Shown here one piece after another: positions 52,525 to 60,738 of a DNA stretch of 64,000 nt. The number at the start of each line of letters is the position of its first letter. Positions within the stretch are counted from its first letter, which is position 1. Source of the DNA: Aestuariibacter salexigens DSM 15300 (GTDB lineage Bacteria; Pseudomonadota; Gammaproteobacteria; Enterobacterales; Alteromonadaceae); NCBI RefSeq assembly GCF_000429145.1, contig NZ_AUBH01000005.1, positions 1-64,000 of the forward strand, read 5' to 3'. The notes under the pieces were generated by a model. The model was not told the origin of the DNA. It saw nothing but the letters and a program-made list of their open reading frames with translations, and searched no databases. Made by a program: the position numbers and the translations under genes.

Positions 52525-52971
52525 TTAGCCGTTGAAAGAACCGTTGAACTGCTTAGCGAAATTCACCAGGCTTTCACCATTACATGATACTTTGTCAGCA
52601 TCGATGCGGCCGTCAAGACGGTTTCTAACCGCTTTGAATGCCTGGTTTGAAGTAGCAGCAGCGATGCAAAGCTGGCCTTCCAAAGAATTATTAGCATTTT
52701 CGAATGCAATAACGTTAACTGTCTCGTTGCTATCAGTCGCGCGGTACTGCTTCACGAAGTCATTCAGAGACTGGTCATTACAAGAAATGCGGTCCAGTTC
52801 AAAACGGCTAATGTTCAGCGCTTTTGCTTTGTTGATCAGTTGCTCATTTGACTCAACAGCAGCGATACAAAGTTGGCTAAGTGGTGAGCCGTCCTGATTT
52901 ACAAATTCAACAGCCTGTGCAGAAGTAGCAACGATGGTAACAACAGCGGCAGTAAGTAAAGATTTAAACAT
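52525..52971 (-). CDS. Periplasmic DUF3718-type protein with tandem repeat
   Basis: The 148-residue protein has a signal peptide (1-20, ending AQA) and two similar repeats of about 45 residues: LCIAAVESNEQLINKA ... ISCNDQSLNDFVKQY at about 34-77, and LCIAAATSNQAFKAV ... VSCNGESLVNFAKQF at about 101-143. Each repeat has one cysteine at each end, so two internal disulfides are likely. The pattern fits DUF3718, known from Shewanella and Alteromonas relatives, function unknown. It forms a single-gene unit. Confidence 0.78.
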   Translation of the reverse strand: MFKSLLTAAVVTIVATSAQAVEFVNQDGSPLSQLCIAAVESNEQLINKAKALNISRFELDRISCNDQSLNDFVKQYRATDSNETVNVIAFENANNSLEGQLCIAAATSNQAFKAVRNRLDGRIDADKVSCNGESLVNFAKQFNGSFNG

Positions 52972-53295
52972 GGTTTTTTCCTCAAAAGTAAATGTGTAAG
53001 AAGCGTGCTAATCAAAACTGGCGCCATTGTAGAGTTTCTGAACACCTCAACAATTTAGTTTTGTTTCATGGTTTACATTAGTAAAAGTAATGAATTGGTA
53101 GAAAATGCCTGATTAAAAATCGCGCAAGCCGTAATTTTCATGGGTTTGCGGTTCTGGTCAGATGTCTTTGAAAAACAGTGAAAAAATCGATTACCCGTAT
53201 TGATTTATATACTTATTAATACCGTTACATACTTAAAAATGGCTAAAAATACATCTTTCATCCAGATTTATTGATAATTGAACGATAAAAATAGG
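52972..53295. other. AT-rich intergenic region, no feature recognised
   Basis: These 324 bases between two leftward genes hold the promoter region of the DUF3718 gene and the 3' flank of the SMP-30-like gene. I see AT-rich DNA with no open frame with a ribosome site, no strong hairpin and no recognisable RNA. Confidence 0.5.
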
Positions 53296-54369
53296 TTATT
53301 GAAAATCTAAAATGCCAAATGACGTGGAGGTCAGACTGCTTATATAAAGGCGATCTTGTATACGGATCGCTCCCGTTGTCATGGGTAGTTTTCCTTGAGG
53401 GTCTTGCAGACTCGCCAGGACTTGTCCTGTTTCGTCTAGGTGTACGATATGGCCGTAATGCTTTGCTGCCGGGCGCATAAACTCAGGAAGACGTTGTACT
53501 ATTTTGCGTAAAAATGGATAAGGCGCCAGAGCATCAACAGCGGTAGAACGCGGAGAAGCAAGTCCGAGCCAATAACCGCGTGTCTCATCACGCGCAATGT
53601 TGTCAGGAAATCCTGGTAAATTATCGATTACCACGTCGACCTGACCTTGCCGTTTGCCTGATAACCAATAACGTAATACACGATATGCCCCCGTTTCATT
53701 GATCAGTACGCTTTTCTGATCGTGAGATACAGCAATGCCATTCGCGAAGTTAAGATTATCGACAAGTAGTGTGAGTTGTTGTGTTGACGGTGAATAACGA
53801 TATACCCTTCCGTGTCCACCATGCTCCATCAAATCTTCCAGGCTGGCCTCCAACGCGCCTGATGCATTTCTAGGTGAAAATTTACTGCTCGCATCACTGA
53901 AATAGATATTGCCTGCACTATCTAGGTCAACATCATCCACATAGCCCAGCAGATTATTATCAAAGCTCGTGGCCAGTACTGTCAGATTATTTTCCGCATC
54001 AAGGCGTAGCAGGCCCCGCTCAGCGTCAGCAATGACGAGTGCGCCTGTCTGATCGAATTCAATGCCTAGTGGTCTGCCTTGGGTAGTAGCAAGTAGTGAC
54101 AAAGATTCCGTTTTTGGGTCGAAAGACAGAATGTCACCGCTGTGAGTAGAGATTGCAATGCGACCCTCACTATTGACGGCGAAATCTTCCGGGCCGGTGT
54201 TTCCTTTAAGATCTATCAGCGACATATTCGCTAATGTGTTGTTGCTAGCAAACTGTCCGGTAAAACCTTCATCTTCCGGTGCATGCCATGCGACCGGATC
54301 AATCGCCACGGGCCAAAAAAGTAGATAGCTAAGGATGATAATCAGGAGTCCACTTATGCCAGACTTCAT
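53296..54369 (-). CDS. SMP-30/strictosidine synthase-like six-bladed propeller protein
   Basis: The 357-residue protein has an N-terminal membrane anchor (about 5-23, LLIIILSYLLFWPVA) and a six-bladed beta-propeller of the SMP-30/gluconolactonase/strictosidine-synthase group, close in pattern to animal APMAP: GPEDFAVNSEGRIAIST, GRPLGIEFDQTGALVIADAE, YVDDVDLDSAGNIYFSDASS, NFANGIAVSHD and PGFPDNIARDETRGYWLGL. Such proteins can be lactonases or esterases needing calcium; the substrate is unknown. It is a single gene, divergent from the membrane protein-clsC pair. Confidence 0.85.
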   Translation of the reverse strand: MKSGISGLLIIILSYLLFWPVAIDPVAWHAPEDEGFTGQFASNNTLANMSLIDLKGNTGPEDFAVNSEGRIAISTHSGDILSFDPKTESLSLLATTQGRPLGIEFDQTGALVIADAERGLLRLDAENNLTVLATSFDNNLLGYVDDVDLDSAGNIYFSDASSKFSPRNASGALEASLEDLMEHGGHGRVYRYSPSTQQLTLLVDNLNFANGIAVSHDQKSVLINETGAYRVLRYWLSGKRQGQVDVVIDNLPGFPDNIARDETRGYWLGLASPRSTAVDALAPYPFLRKIVQRLPEFMRPAAKHYGHIVHLDETGQVLASLQDPQGKLPMTTGAIRIQDRLYISSLTSTSFGILDFQ

Positions 54370-54408
54370 TTTCTTTAACTCAATTTAAATCTGCTAACAT
54401 CAGAATAC

Positions 54409-54807
54409 GTGAGTTATGCGGTAAACAATAGTGGTCGTTATATGGGTTATCTGATTTTGCGCCGAGCGCTTATCATTGCACTTGTTATCGAACTGATTAC
54501 GGTACTGTTCCGTTTTGGATTTGATTTGCAATCAACCCGTGATACCGGTGTCATTATGGCGCCGATCACCTTTGGTTTGCGCATTCATCACGGCTATATC
54601 GGTGTCGTTCTCGTTGCTGTAGCGATAATATTCTTTCGAGTGAAGCCACGTGTGTATTTGTGGTTGGTTTCTTTAGGGTTGGGCCTTTTTATCAGTGATA
54701 TGGTGCACCATTTTCTCGTGTTATACCTAACCACAGGTAATCCGCAGTTCGATACTGTCTACCCCAGCTATAGTGTCATCCACTGTGAATCAAAGGCTGT
54801 TGCATGA
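54409..54807 (+). CDS. Small multi-pass membrane protein coupled to clsC
   Basis: I cannot assign a family. The 132-residue protein has about four hydrophobic segments (around residues 13-33, 49-70, 72-84 and 86-108). Two histidine pairs stand out near membrane ends: RIHHGYIG and DMVHHFLVLY. The start is GTG at 54409 or ATG at 54442. Its stop overlaps the ATG of the cardiolipin-synthase-like gene (ATGA at 54804-54807), so translation is coupled and the two proteins may work together. Confidence 0.65.
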   Translation: MSYAVNNSGRYMGYLILRRALIIALVIELITVLFRFGFDLQSTRDTGVIMAPITFGLRIHHGYIGVVLVAVAIIFFRVKPRVYLWLVSLGLGLFISDMVHHFLVLYLTTGNPQFDTVYPSYSVIHCESKAVA

Positions 54808-56255
54808 CGATATTAAACCCGCTGGCTTCCGGTACCTTTTCAGCCAACCTAATTGAAAATCTCACTGCTGATGTTAACTCAGTGGATAAAAAACTGAGTG
54901 GAGTGATGCCACTTTCAACTGAGCTAGATGCGTTCTTAGCACGTTTAGCGCTGATTGACTCGGCCAAGGAAAGTATCGACCTGCAATATTATATTTATCA
55001 CGGCGATCTTACCGGTCACGCGTTAACCTGGGCACTGGTAAATGCTGCAAAACGCGGTGTCAAAGTCAGGCTTCTGCTTGATGATATGAATACGAGTCGT
55101 AACGACGAGGGTATGAGCGCACTCGATCAGCATATCAATATCGAAGTGCGCTTGTTCAATCCCTTTGCCTTTCGTTATTTCCGGGGCCTGCAGCTAATGC
55201 ACGATTTTCGTCGAATCAATCGCCGCATGCACAATAAGTCGATGACGGTGGATGGCAAGGTGACGGTCGTAGGCGGTCGCAATATTGGCGATGAGTATTT
55301 TGGCGCGAATGAAACATTGAGCTTCGGTGATTTTGATTTACTCACAGTAGGAAATGTAGTTGCAGTCGTTCAGCATCAATTTGACATCTACTGGGACTCA
55401 GACCAGGTGTATCCAGTAAGCACATTTATAAAGCATAACTTTTCCATTCAACAACTGAATCAAAATCAAATGAAACTGCGCGACGCCTACATGCAACTGA
55501 TGGAGTCAAATTATTCATTTAACATGGCAGGCGCGTCTATTCTGCAAACATTTTCTTTACCTTCGCCTCCCTTTTATTGGGCCCAGTCTTACGTGATGTA
55601 CGACGCCCCGAAAAAGATCAGGTCTTTCGACACTGCGCCTGATGAGTTCATGATCAATGCCTTATTCCCGTATTTAAAAAATATTGAACGCTCACTTGTA
55701 CTGGTATCACCCTATTTTGTGCCAGGCAAAGTGGGTGCCGACTACTTGTTGTCATTAGTAAAAAAAGGCATTGAGGTTACTGTCATCACTAATTCTCTCG
55801 CAGCAACCGACGTTGTTGCTGTGCACGGTGGTTACAGAAGGTACCGCAGACGTTTAGTTAAAGGGGGCATATCGTTATTTGAAGTTAAAGTTAATACAGA
55901 CAATAAACCAAGTCATTGGAAGGGTTTGCGAAGGGCGACATTGCATGCAAAAACATTTTGCGCCGACCAACGATATATTTTTGTTGGTTCCTTTAACCTT
56001 GATCCACGTTCAGCTCACCTTAATACCGAGCTCGGTATTCTGGTTGATTCAGAAGCGCTGGCTAATGACGTAGTGGGTAACATGCACGATAGTTTGAAAC
56101 GCAATTCATATCGTCTCGCGTTAAATGCCGCACAGCATATTATCTGGCATGACGATCTGTATAACACCTCGACAACAACAGAGCCTGACACGTCATTATG
56201 GAGACGTATTGGCGCTGTAATTATGGGCTGGTTACCTATTGAACGTCATTTGTAG
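54804..56255 (+). CDS. clsC: Cardiolipin synthase C-like phospholipase D family protein
   Basis: The 483-residue protein has two HKD motifs, HNKSMTVD (143-150) and HAKTFCAD (381-388), of the phospholipase D superfamily. It follows E. coli ClsC (YmdC) along its whole length: QYYIYHGDLTG, RGVKVRLLLDD, VVGGRNIGDEYFG, VITNSLAATDVVAVHGGY, FVGSFNLDPRS and the C-terminal LWRRIGAVIMGWLPIE. ClsC joins phosphatidylethanolamine and phosphatidylglycerol into cardiolipin in E. coli and works with YmdB; ymdB is absent here, and the coupled upstream membrane protein may take its place. Confidence 0.88.
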   Translation: MTILNPLASGTFSANLIENLTADVNSVDKKLSGVMPLSTELDAFLARLALIDSAKESIDLQYYIYHGDLTGHALTWALVNAAKRGVKVRLLLDDMNTSRNDEGMSALDQHINIEVRLFNPFAFRYFRGLQLMHDFRRINRRMHNKSMTVDGKVTVVGGRNIGDEYFGANETLSFGDFDLLTVGNVVAVVQHQFDIYWDSDQVYPVSTFIKHNFSIQQLNQNQMKLRDAYMQLMESNYSFNMAGASILQTFSLPSPPFYWAQSYVMYDAPKKIRSFDTAPDEFMINALFPYLKNIERSLVLVSPYFVPGKVGADYLLSLVKKGIEVTVITNSLAATDVVAVHGGYRRYRRRLVKGGISLFEVKVNTDNKPSHWKGLRRATLHAKTFCADQRYIFVGSFNLDPRSAHLNTELGILVDSEALANDVVGNMHDSLKRNSYRLALNAAQHIIWHDDLYNTSTTTEPDTSLWRRIGAVIMGWLPIERHL

Positions 56256-56820
56256 CGTAGCGCTGTGTCCTTTGCTGCATGACAGAAAACAGATTCAGCA
56301 GCGGTGAAGTGTCCACGCTATATCCTTTTTTGAGGACGTGAGAGACTGCCTCGAGGGTAGATAATGAAGAGGAAAATGACGATTTTCTGATGTGATAACG
56401 TGAAGAGTACGCGGGTGATAAATGCCATTGAGGTATAGTGTGAAGAACGGGGTTACTATGCCAAAGCTTCTTTGCTTTACGCCACGTAGCATCAATGAAC
56501 AGCAAATGGCTGGGTCGATTCTTCATAAACCGTTGATGATTAGCATCAAAGTCAACACTCTGTGCGGTGGGGAAAAATAATGCAGGACGCCCTATCGTGC
56601 ATAGCTCGGTGAGCTTGTCATCAAATGTAGACGCTGCCCGGTTCACCTGAATATTGTAAAGTCCAAGCTGTAACAAGCGACAAGTGTTTTTCGCATGGCG
56701 AGCTTCATGCGGATGTTGAATAATGGCAATTGGCACTGGTGAATAAAGTGGTATTACGGCGTCACAAACACAGGTGCTATAGGGATAATGACAGGTTTTG
56801 CAGTAGAGTCTCGACACCAT
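56236..56820 (-). CDS. DTW-domain tRNA aminocarboxypropyltransferase
   Basis: The 194-residue protein has the N-terminal zinc knuckle CKTCHYPYSTCVC and the DTW-type motif, here DATW (FIDATWRKAKKLW), plus HPHEARHAKNTCRLLQL. DTW proteins such as E. coli TapT (YfiP) transfer the aminocarboxypropyl group from SAM to uridine of tRNA (acp3U). The reaction is inferred from the family. The C-terminal 20 bases overlap the end of clsC on the other strand. The ribosome start is ATG at 56820, divergent from the alkyltransferase-like gene. Confidence 0.88.
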   Translation of the reverse strand: MVSRLYCKTCHYPYSTCVCDAVIPLYSPVPIAIIQHPHEARHAKNTCRLLQLGLYNIQVNRAASTFDDKLTELCTIGRPALFFPTAQSVDFDANHQRFMKNRPSHLLFIDATWRKAKKLWHSNPVLHTIPQWHLSPAYSSRYHIRKSSFSSSLSTLEAVSHVLKKGYSVDTSPLLNLFSVMQQRTQRYATNDVQ

Positions 56821-56860
56821 TGTTGTTGTTTACGGTTGATAATGCGTTGAAGTGTAAAAG

Positions 56861-57202
56861 ATGAGCTCGCCTTCTCACAAACGAATCTGGAAAGTTGTCT
56901 CGTTAATACCTCAGGGCAAGGTTGCCAGTTATGGACAAATTGCCGATCTGGCGGGATTACCTGGGCGGGCCAGGATGGTGTCTAAAGCATTAAAATGTAC
57001 ACCGGAAGAACTAGCAATTCCATGGCACAGAGTGCTTCGTGCAGATGGCAAAATTGCGTTTCCTGTCGGTCATGAATTTGGCTTACAGCAGCAACAATTA
57101 TTACGTGAGGAGGGCTTACAGGTTGACCGTTTACGCGTTAATTTGAGTGCCTGTCAGTGGCAACCCGACCTACCTACTCTTTTATTTGCGCTAGATTACT
57201 GA
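56861..57202 (+). CDS. Alkyltransferase-like (ATL) protein, MGMT family
   Basis: The 113-residue protein has the DNA-binding winged helix of O6-alkylguanine transferases (VVSLIPQGKVASYGQIADLA) and the active-site segment PWHRVL, in which tryptophan replaces the alkyl-accepting cysteine of PCHRV. This replacement defines ATL proteins such as E. coli YbaZ, which bind O6-alkylguanine and recruit nucleotide excision repair instead of repairing directly. The N-terminal domain of full MGMT is missing, as usual for ATL. Confidence 0.92.
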   Translation: MSSPSHKRIWKVVSLIPQGKVASYGQIADLAGLPGRARMVSKALKCTPEELAIPWHRVLRADGKIAFPVGHEFGLQQQQLLREEGLQVDRLRVNLSACQWQPDLPTLLFALDY

Positions 57203-57269
57203 TCTCACTTGCTGGCGCCCGTTGTTTTGGTATAACGTTGTTCTTCTGACACTTTTGGAATGCAGCACG

Positions 57270-58487
57270 TTGTCAGACGAGCAACTGAAAAAAATATCTC
57301 TGGACGAATTGAAGCCCGGTATGTATGTGCACAGCATCGCCGAGCAGCGCGGTAATATTCAAATTACCAGCAGAGGAAAAGTCACCAGCAGCAAGGTTAT
57401 CGCACAGATGCGTAAAAAAGGCATTGTGGCGGTAGTAATTGACCCTTCTAAGGCTTTCACGCCTGAGCCCGAGGAAAGCACGCTAGCTGAAGCTGCAGTG
57501 CCACAACAAGACGTAAGTAAACCTGCCTCGGGTAGCGCTAACGTTGCATTTGAAGACGAACTGCGCCGCGCAACCGTATTGCATGGTAAAGGTAAGTCAC
57601 TGCAAAAACGGATTCTTAAGTCCTTATCAAAAGGACTGCCAATTGATATCTCCGTGCCGAAAGAATTCACCAAACAGCTGGTGGGATCGATAGACAGGAA
57701 CCCGAATGCACTAATGTGCATGACACAGATTCGCGAGAAAGACTCCTATCTATTTGAACATTCGTTAAATGTCGCCGTGTTACTGGCCAATTTCGGTCGC
57801 CACTTAGGGATGCAACAAAGCGAAATTCTGGAGCTTGCCTACGCGGGCTTCCTACATGATATTGGCAAAATTAAAATTCCGGATGAGATTCTGCATAAGC
57901 CTGGTCGGTTGACCGAGGAAGAAATGGACGTGATGCGCAAACATGTTGAATTCGGCCTGGATGCACTGCGCGAAATGGGTATACCGGAACACATCATCAA
58001 AACCGTTGGAGAACATCACGAGCGATTGGACGGTTTGGGCTATCCATTGGGTGCTAAAGAGCAGGACATCACAACCTGGGGCAGGATGATTGCCATCGTT
58101 GATACCTACGATGCGATCACGGCAGACCGCTGTTATAAACCGGGTATGCCTTCTCAACGTGCATTGCAAATACTAATGAAAGACGCACCGGTTAAGTACG
58201 ACAAAACACTGGTCGAACAGTTTGTGCGGTGTGTTGGTATCTACCCGGTTGGGACGCTGGTTAAACTCAATAATGACAGGCTTGCAATGGTTGTAGAACA
58301 GCGCGCTGATATGCCGCTCAAACCAAAGGTAAAAGCGTTCTACTCAACCAAAAACAACCATTATATTGCGCCAACAGATATCGATTTGGCGCAAACCGCT
58401 GGCAACATAAAAATTGAAAGCGCAGTAAAATCTTCAGACTACAAAATAGACTTCAATCGCTATTTTGAAGAAAAAATATCAATTTAA
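57270..58487 (+). CDS. HD-GYP domain cyclic-di-GMP phosphodiesterase with DUF3391
   Basis: The roughly 405-residue protein has an N-terminal DUF3391 domain (ISLDELKPGMYVHSI onward) and an HD-GYP domain with FLHDIGKIKIPDEILHKPG and HHERLDGLGYPLG, so the metal-binding and GYP residues are intact. HD-GYP enzymes hydrolyse cyclic-di-GMP, which controls motility and biofilm. I chose TTG at 57270 because DUF3391 starts close to the N terminus in relatives; a frame opens at 57222 (also TTG) and no strong ribosome site decides. No partner genes are linked. Confidence 0.85.
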   Translation: MSDEQLKKISLDELKPGMYVHSIAEQRGNIQITSRGKVTSSKVIAQMRKKGIVAVVIDPSKAFTPEPEESTLAEAAVPQQDVSKPASGSANVAFEDELRRATVLHGKGKSLQKRILKSLSKGLPIDISVPKEFTKQLVGSIDRNPNALMCMTQIREKDSYLFEHSLNVAVLLANFGRHLGMQQSEILELAYAGFLHDIGKIKIPDEILHKPGRLTEEEMDVMRKHVEFGLDALREMGIPEHIIKTVGEHHERLDGLGYPLGAKEQDITTWGRMIAIVDTYDAITADRCYKPGMPSQRALQILMKDAPVKYDKTLVEQFVRCVGIYPVGTLVKLNNDRLAMVVEQRADMPLKPKVKAFYSTKNNHYIAPTDIDLAQTAGNIKIESAVKSSDYKIDFNRYFEEKISI

Positions 58488-58489
58488 GA

Positions 58490-58669
58490 TCACTGCTTTA
58501 CCGTTTCGATAATCATCAACAACTGATCTTCGGTCACATCCGACGGACACACGCCGCGCTGAATTAAGGTTTTGCGGACACTTGTCACATCATCTCTTGC
58601 GCAGCTAGGTGCGTGTTTGCGGATAAACCGCGCGAGATCATGTTGTAATTTACGAGTCAGGCAACTCAT
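58490..58669 (-). CDS. Small 59-residue hypothetical protein
   Basis: A near-perfect ribosome site GGAGGTGA (58673-58680, minus strand) precedes ATG and a 59-codon frame that starts MSCLTRKLQHDLARFIRKHA and ends LMIIETVKQ. It has three cysteines and a basic N-terminal half. I do not recognise it. It fills the gap between the convergent HD-GYP gene (stops three bases apart) and the divergent DUF6671 gene, so it accounts for otherwise empty sequence. The strong ribosome site makes it likely to be real. Confidence 0.65.
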   Translation of the reverse strand: MSCLTRKLQHDLARFIRKHAPSCARDDVTSVRKTLIQRGVCPSDVTEDQLLMIIETVKQ

Positions 58670-58872
58670 CTTTCACCTCCAACTACTTAAAAAAGGTGGC
58701 TGTATAATTTATATCGACACCAGAGATAAAAGCATAATTCGCACCATCAATTTTATTTATATATAAATCAATATGTTATGAATTTTTGTATCATTATGAT
58801 CGCTGAAAGTGTAAAAAATGCAGACAATTATTCGTCAAACTGGCCATTCATATTGTGAGGAGAAGTAAAGCG

Positions 58873-59691
58873 GTGCAGGAATATGTTGCGGCATTGCTGA
58901 CTAAGCACGGTAAGCAAGAGCAGTTACTGCCTGTGTTTGAAGATATCGGCTGGCGGCTTATTCACACCGACGCGTTTGATACCGATAGCCTGGGGACATT
59001 TGGCGGTGAGGTCGAGCGACAACTGAAGCCTTTGGACTGCGCAGTAAAAAAAGCGCAGATTGCTGCTCAATTGACTGGTGCGCCTTATGGTATCGGCAGT
59101 GAGGGTTCATTTTTCCCGTCACCTTATGGTTTCGGTACGGTCAATCTTGAAATAATCGCTTGTGTAGACAACGGTGGAGCGCTGGTGGCAGCAGGAGCTC
59201 ATGAAGCGCCATTTGCAGCTTACACAGTTACGTTGTCATCAATACGTGACCCGCAACTTAATGGATACCTGGAACAACTTCCCGATAATCAGGCAACGAT
59301 GGTATTGAGTAATAAGGTTGCCATTGCTAAAGGCTTGGCAAATAGAAAATCTATAGAGGAATGTCTGCGAAACCTATCTTCTTCGCAATGGAATCAGGGG
59401 ATTGAGCTTAGCTATGACCTAAGGGCTCACTATTGTCCAGATCGACGCCAACATATTCGCCTCGCCGCACAAAATTTATGCGCTAAGCTGCAAAGTCATT
59501 GTCCGCAATGCGACCGCTTAGGCTTTTGGCCTGAAACGACTGTATCAGGTTTGCCGTGTGAGTGGTGTCACCAGCCAACGAATTTGGTTAAAATGCGAAT
59601 AGCAGCGTGCAGGCAGTGTAGTTTTGAGCAGAAAATGCCTGTGGAAGCGCAGTTTGCGTCACCTCAATACTGCGAATTTTGTAATCCCTGA
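58873..59691 (+). CDS. DUF6671 family protein with C-terminal zinc ribbons
   Basis: The 272-residue protein has an N-terminal two-thirds with GSEGSFFPSPYGFGTVNLEI and HEAPFAAYTVTLS, which fits the DUF6671 family, and a C-terminal third with paired cysteines (CPQCDRLGF, CEWCHQPT, CRQCSFEQ, CEFC) that would form two zinc ribbons. Its role is unknown. I chose GTG at 58873 because AGGAGAAG sits seven bases upstream; a GTG at 58855 would overlap that ribosome site. It precedes the Sua5 gene by 30 bases. Confidence 0.72.
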   Translation: MQEYVAALLTKHGKQEQLLPVFEDIGWRLIHTDAFDTDSLGTFGGEVERQLKPLDCAVKKAQIAAQLTGAPYGIGSEGSFFPSPYGFGTVNLEIIACVDNGGALVAAGAHEAPFAAYTVTLSSIRDPQLNGYLEQLPDNQATMVLSNKVAIAKGLANRKSIEECLRNLSSSQWNQGIELSYDLRAHYCPDRRQHIRLAAQNLCAKLQSHCPQCDRLGFWPETTVSGLPCEWCHQPTNLVKMRIAACRQCSFEQKMPVEAQFASPQYCEFCNP

Positions 59692-59721
59692 CGAATAGTA
59701 AACTGGCAGCGATATTATCCT

Positions 59722-60729
59722 TTGAATACGATCTTGCTTGATGGTGCCGATGATAGGCAACTGAAAAAGGCGGCTGAGCTGTTGCATAATGGCAAGCTCG
59801 TCGCTATCCCGACTGAGACCGTCTACGGGCTTGCCGCCGACGCTTTTAATGATGATGCGGTTGCGGCAATTTTTGCAGCCAAAGGGCGGCCAGCTGATCA
59901 CCCATTGATTGTTCACATAGGACGTATAGAACAGCTCAATCAACTGGCACGGGATATTCCACCGCCAGCCGTTGAATTGGCCAAGTATTTTTGGCCCGGA
60001 CCTTTGACACTGCTGCTGAATAAATCGCAACACGTTCCGGATGTGGTAACCGGAGGCCTGGCAACCGTCGGCGTAAGGATGCCAAAACATGACGTTACTC
60101 AGGCGCTGCTCGCTGAAAACGATCTGATGGTTGCCGCACCCTCAGCAAATCCATATAAACGCCTGAGTCCAACCAGTGCCGAGCAAGTGCTGCACGGTTT
60201 GAACGGTAAAATCGATGCGGTATTGGACGGTGGTATGTGCCATATCGGGTTGGAATCCACCATTGTTGATTTAACCGCATTTAATGAGACTGGCGATATC
60301 AGCATTAGGCGTTCAGGGCATATTACTGCAGAGCAGATAAGTCAGGTGATAGGTTTACCGGTAAATGCCTGGCAACCCCATGAACTAAAGGTGGCAGGTA
60401 ATGTAAGCGCGCACTATCAGCCCGGTCCTCCTTTATATCTTAAGAGTACAAATGAGATAGCCACAAAATTAAGGACTCTGCATGACAACATCCCAGGTGT
60501 TGTTTCATATTCAGATGAACTTAGCCCGATTCTCAAAGCACTCCCCCCTACCCGATGGATTGCGTTACCGAAGGATAAAGCGGGTTTTGCCAGAGCACTG
60601 TATGCAGCGTTGTATCAGCTTGATAGACAGTGTGTTCCTGAAATCTGGCTTGAAACGCCACCAGATACATTGCAATGGCAAGACGTAAATGACCGTCTTA
60701 GTCGTGCAGCAACAGAGGCTGGCACTTAA
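59722..60729 (+). CDS. L-threonylcarbamoyladenylate synthase, Sua5 type
   Basis: Sua5/TsaC makes threonylcarbamoyl-AMP for the t6A37 modification of tRNA. The 335-residue protein has the YrdC domain (IPTETVYGLAADAFND, KGRPADHPLIVHI, WPGPLTLLL, VAAPSANPYKRLSPTSA) and a C-terminal Sua5 domain (about 205-335), including the linker HYQPGPPLYL. The usual short tsaC between yrdD and hemF is absent from this window, so this long form probably does that job. The start is TTG at 59722. Confidence 0.92.
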   Translation: MNTILLDGADDRQLKKAAELLHNGKLVAIPTETVYGLAADAFNDDAVAAIFAAKGRPADHPLIVHIGRIEQLNQLARDIPPPAVELAKYFWPGPLTLLLNKSQHVPDVVTGGLATVGVRMPKHDVTQALLAENDLMVAAPSANPYKRLSPTSAEQVLHGLNGKIDAVLDGGMCHIGLESTIVDLTAFNETGDISIRRSGHITAEQISQVIGLPVNAWQPHELKVAGNVSAHYQPGPPLYLKSTNEIATKLRTLHDNIPGVVSYSDELSPILKALPPTRWIALPKDKAGFARALYAALYQLDRQCVPEIWLETPPDTLQWQDVNDRLSRAATEAGT

Positions 60730-60738
60730 TACTGCTAG

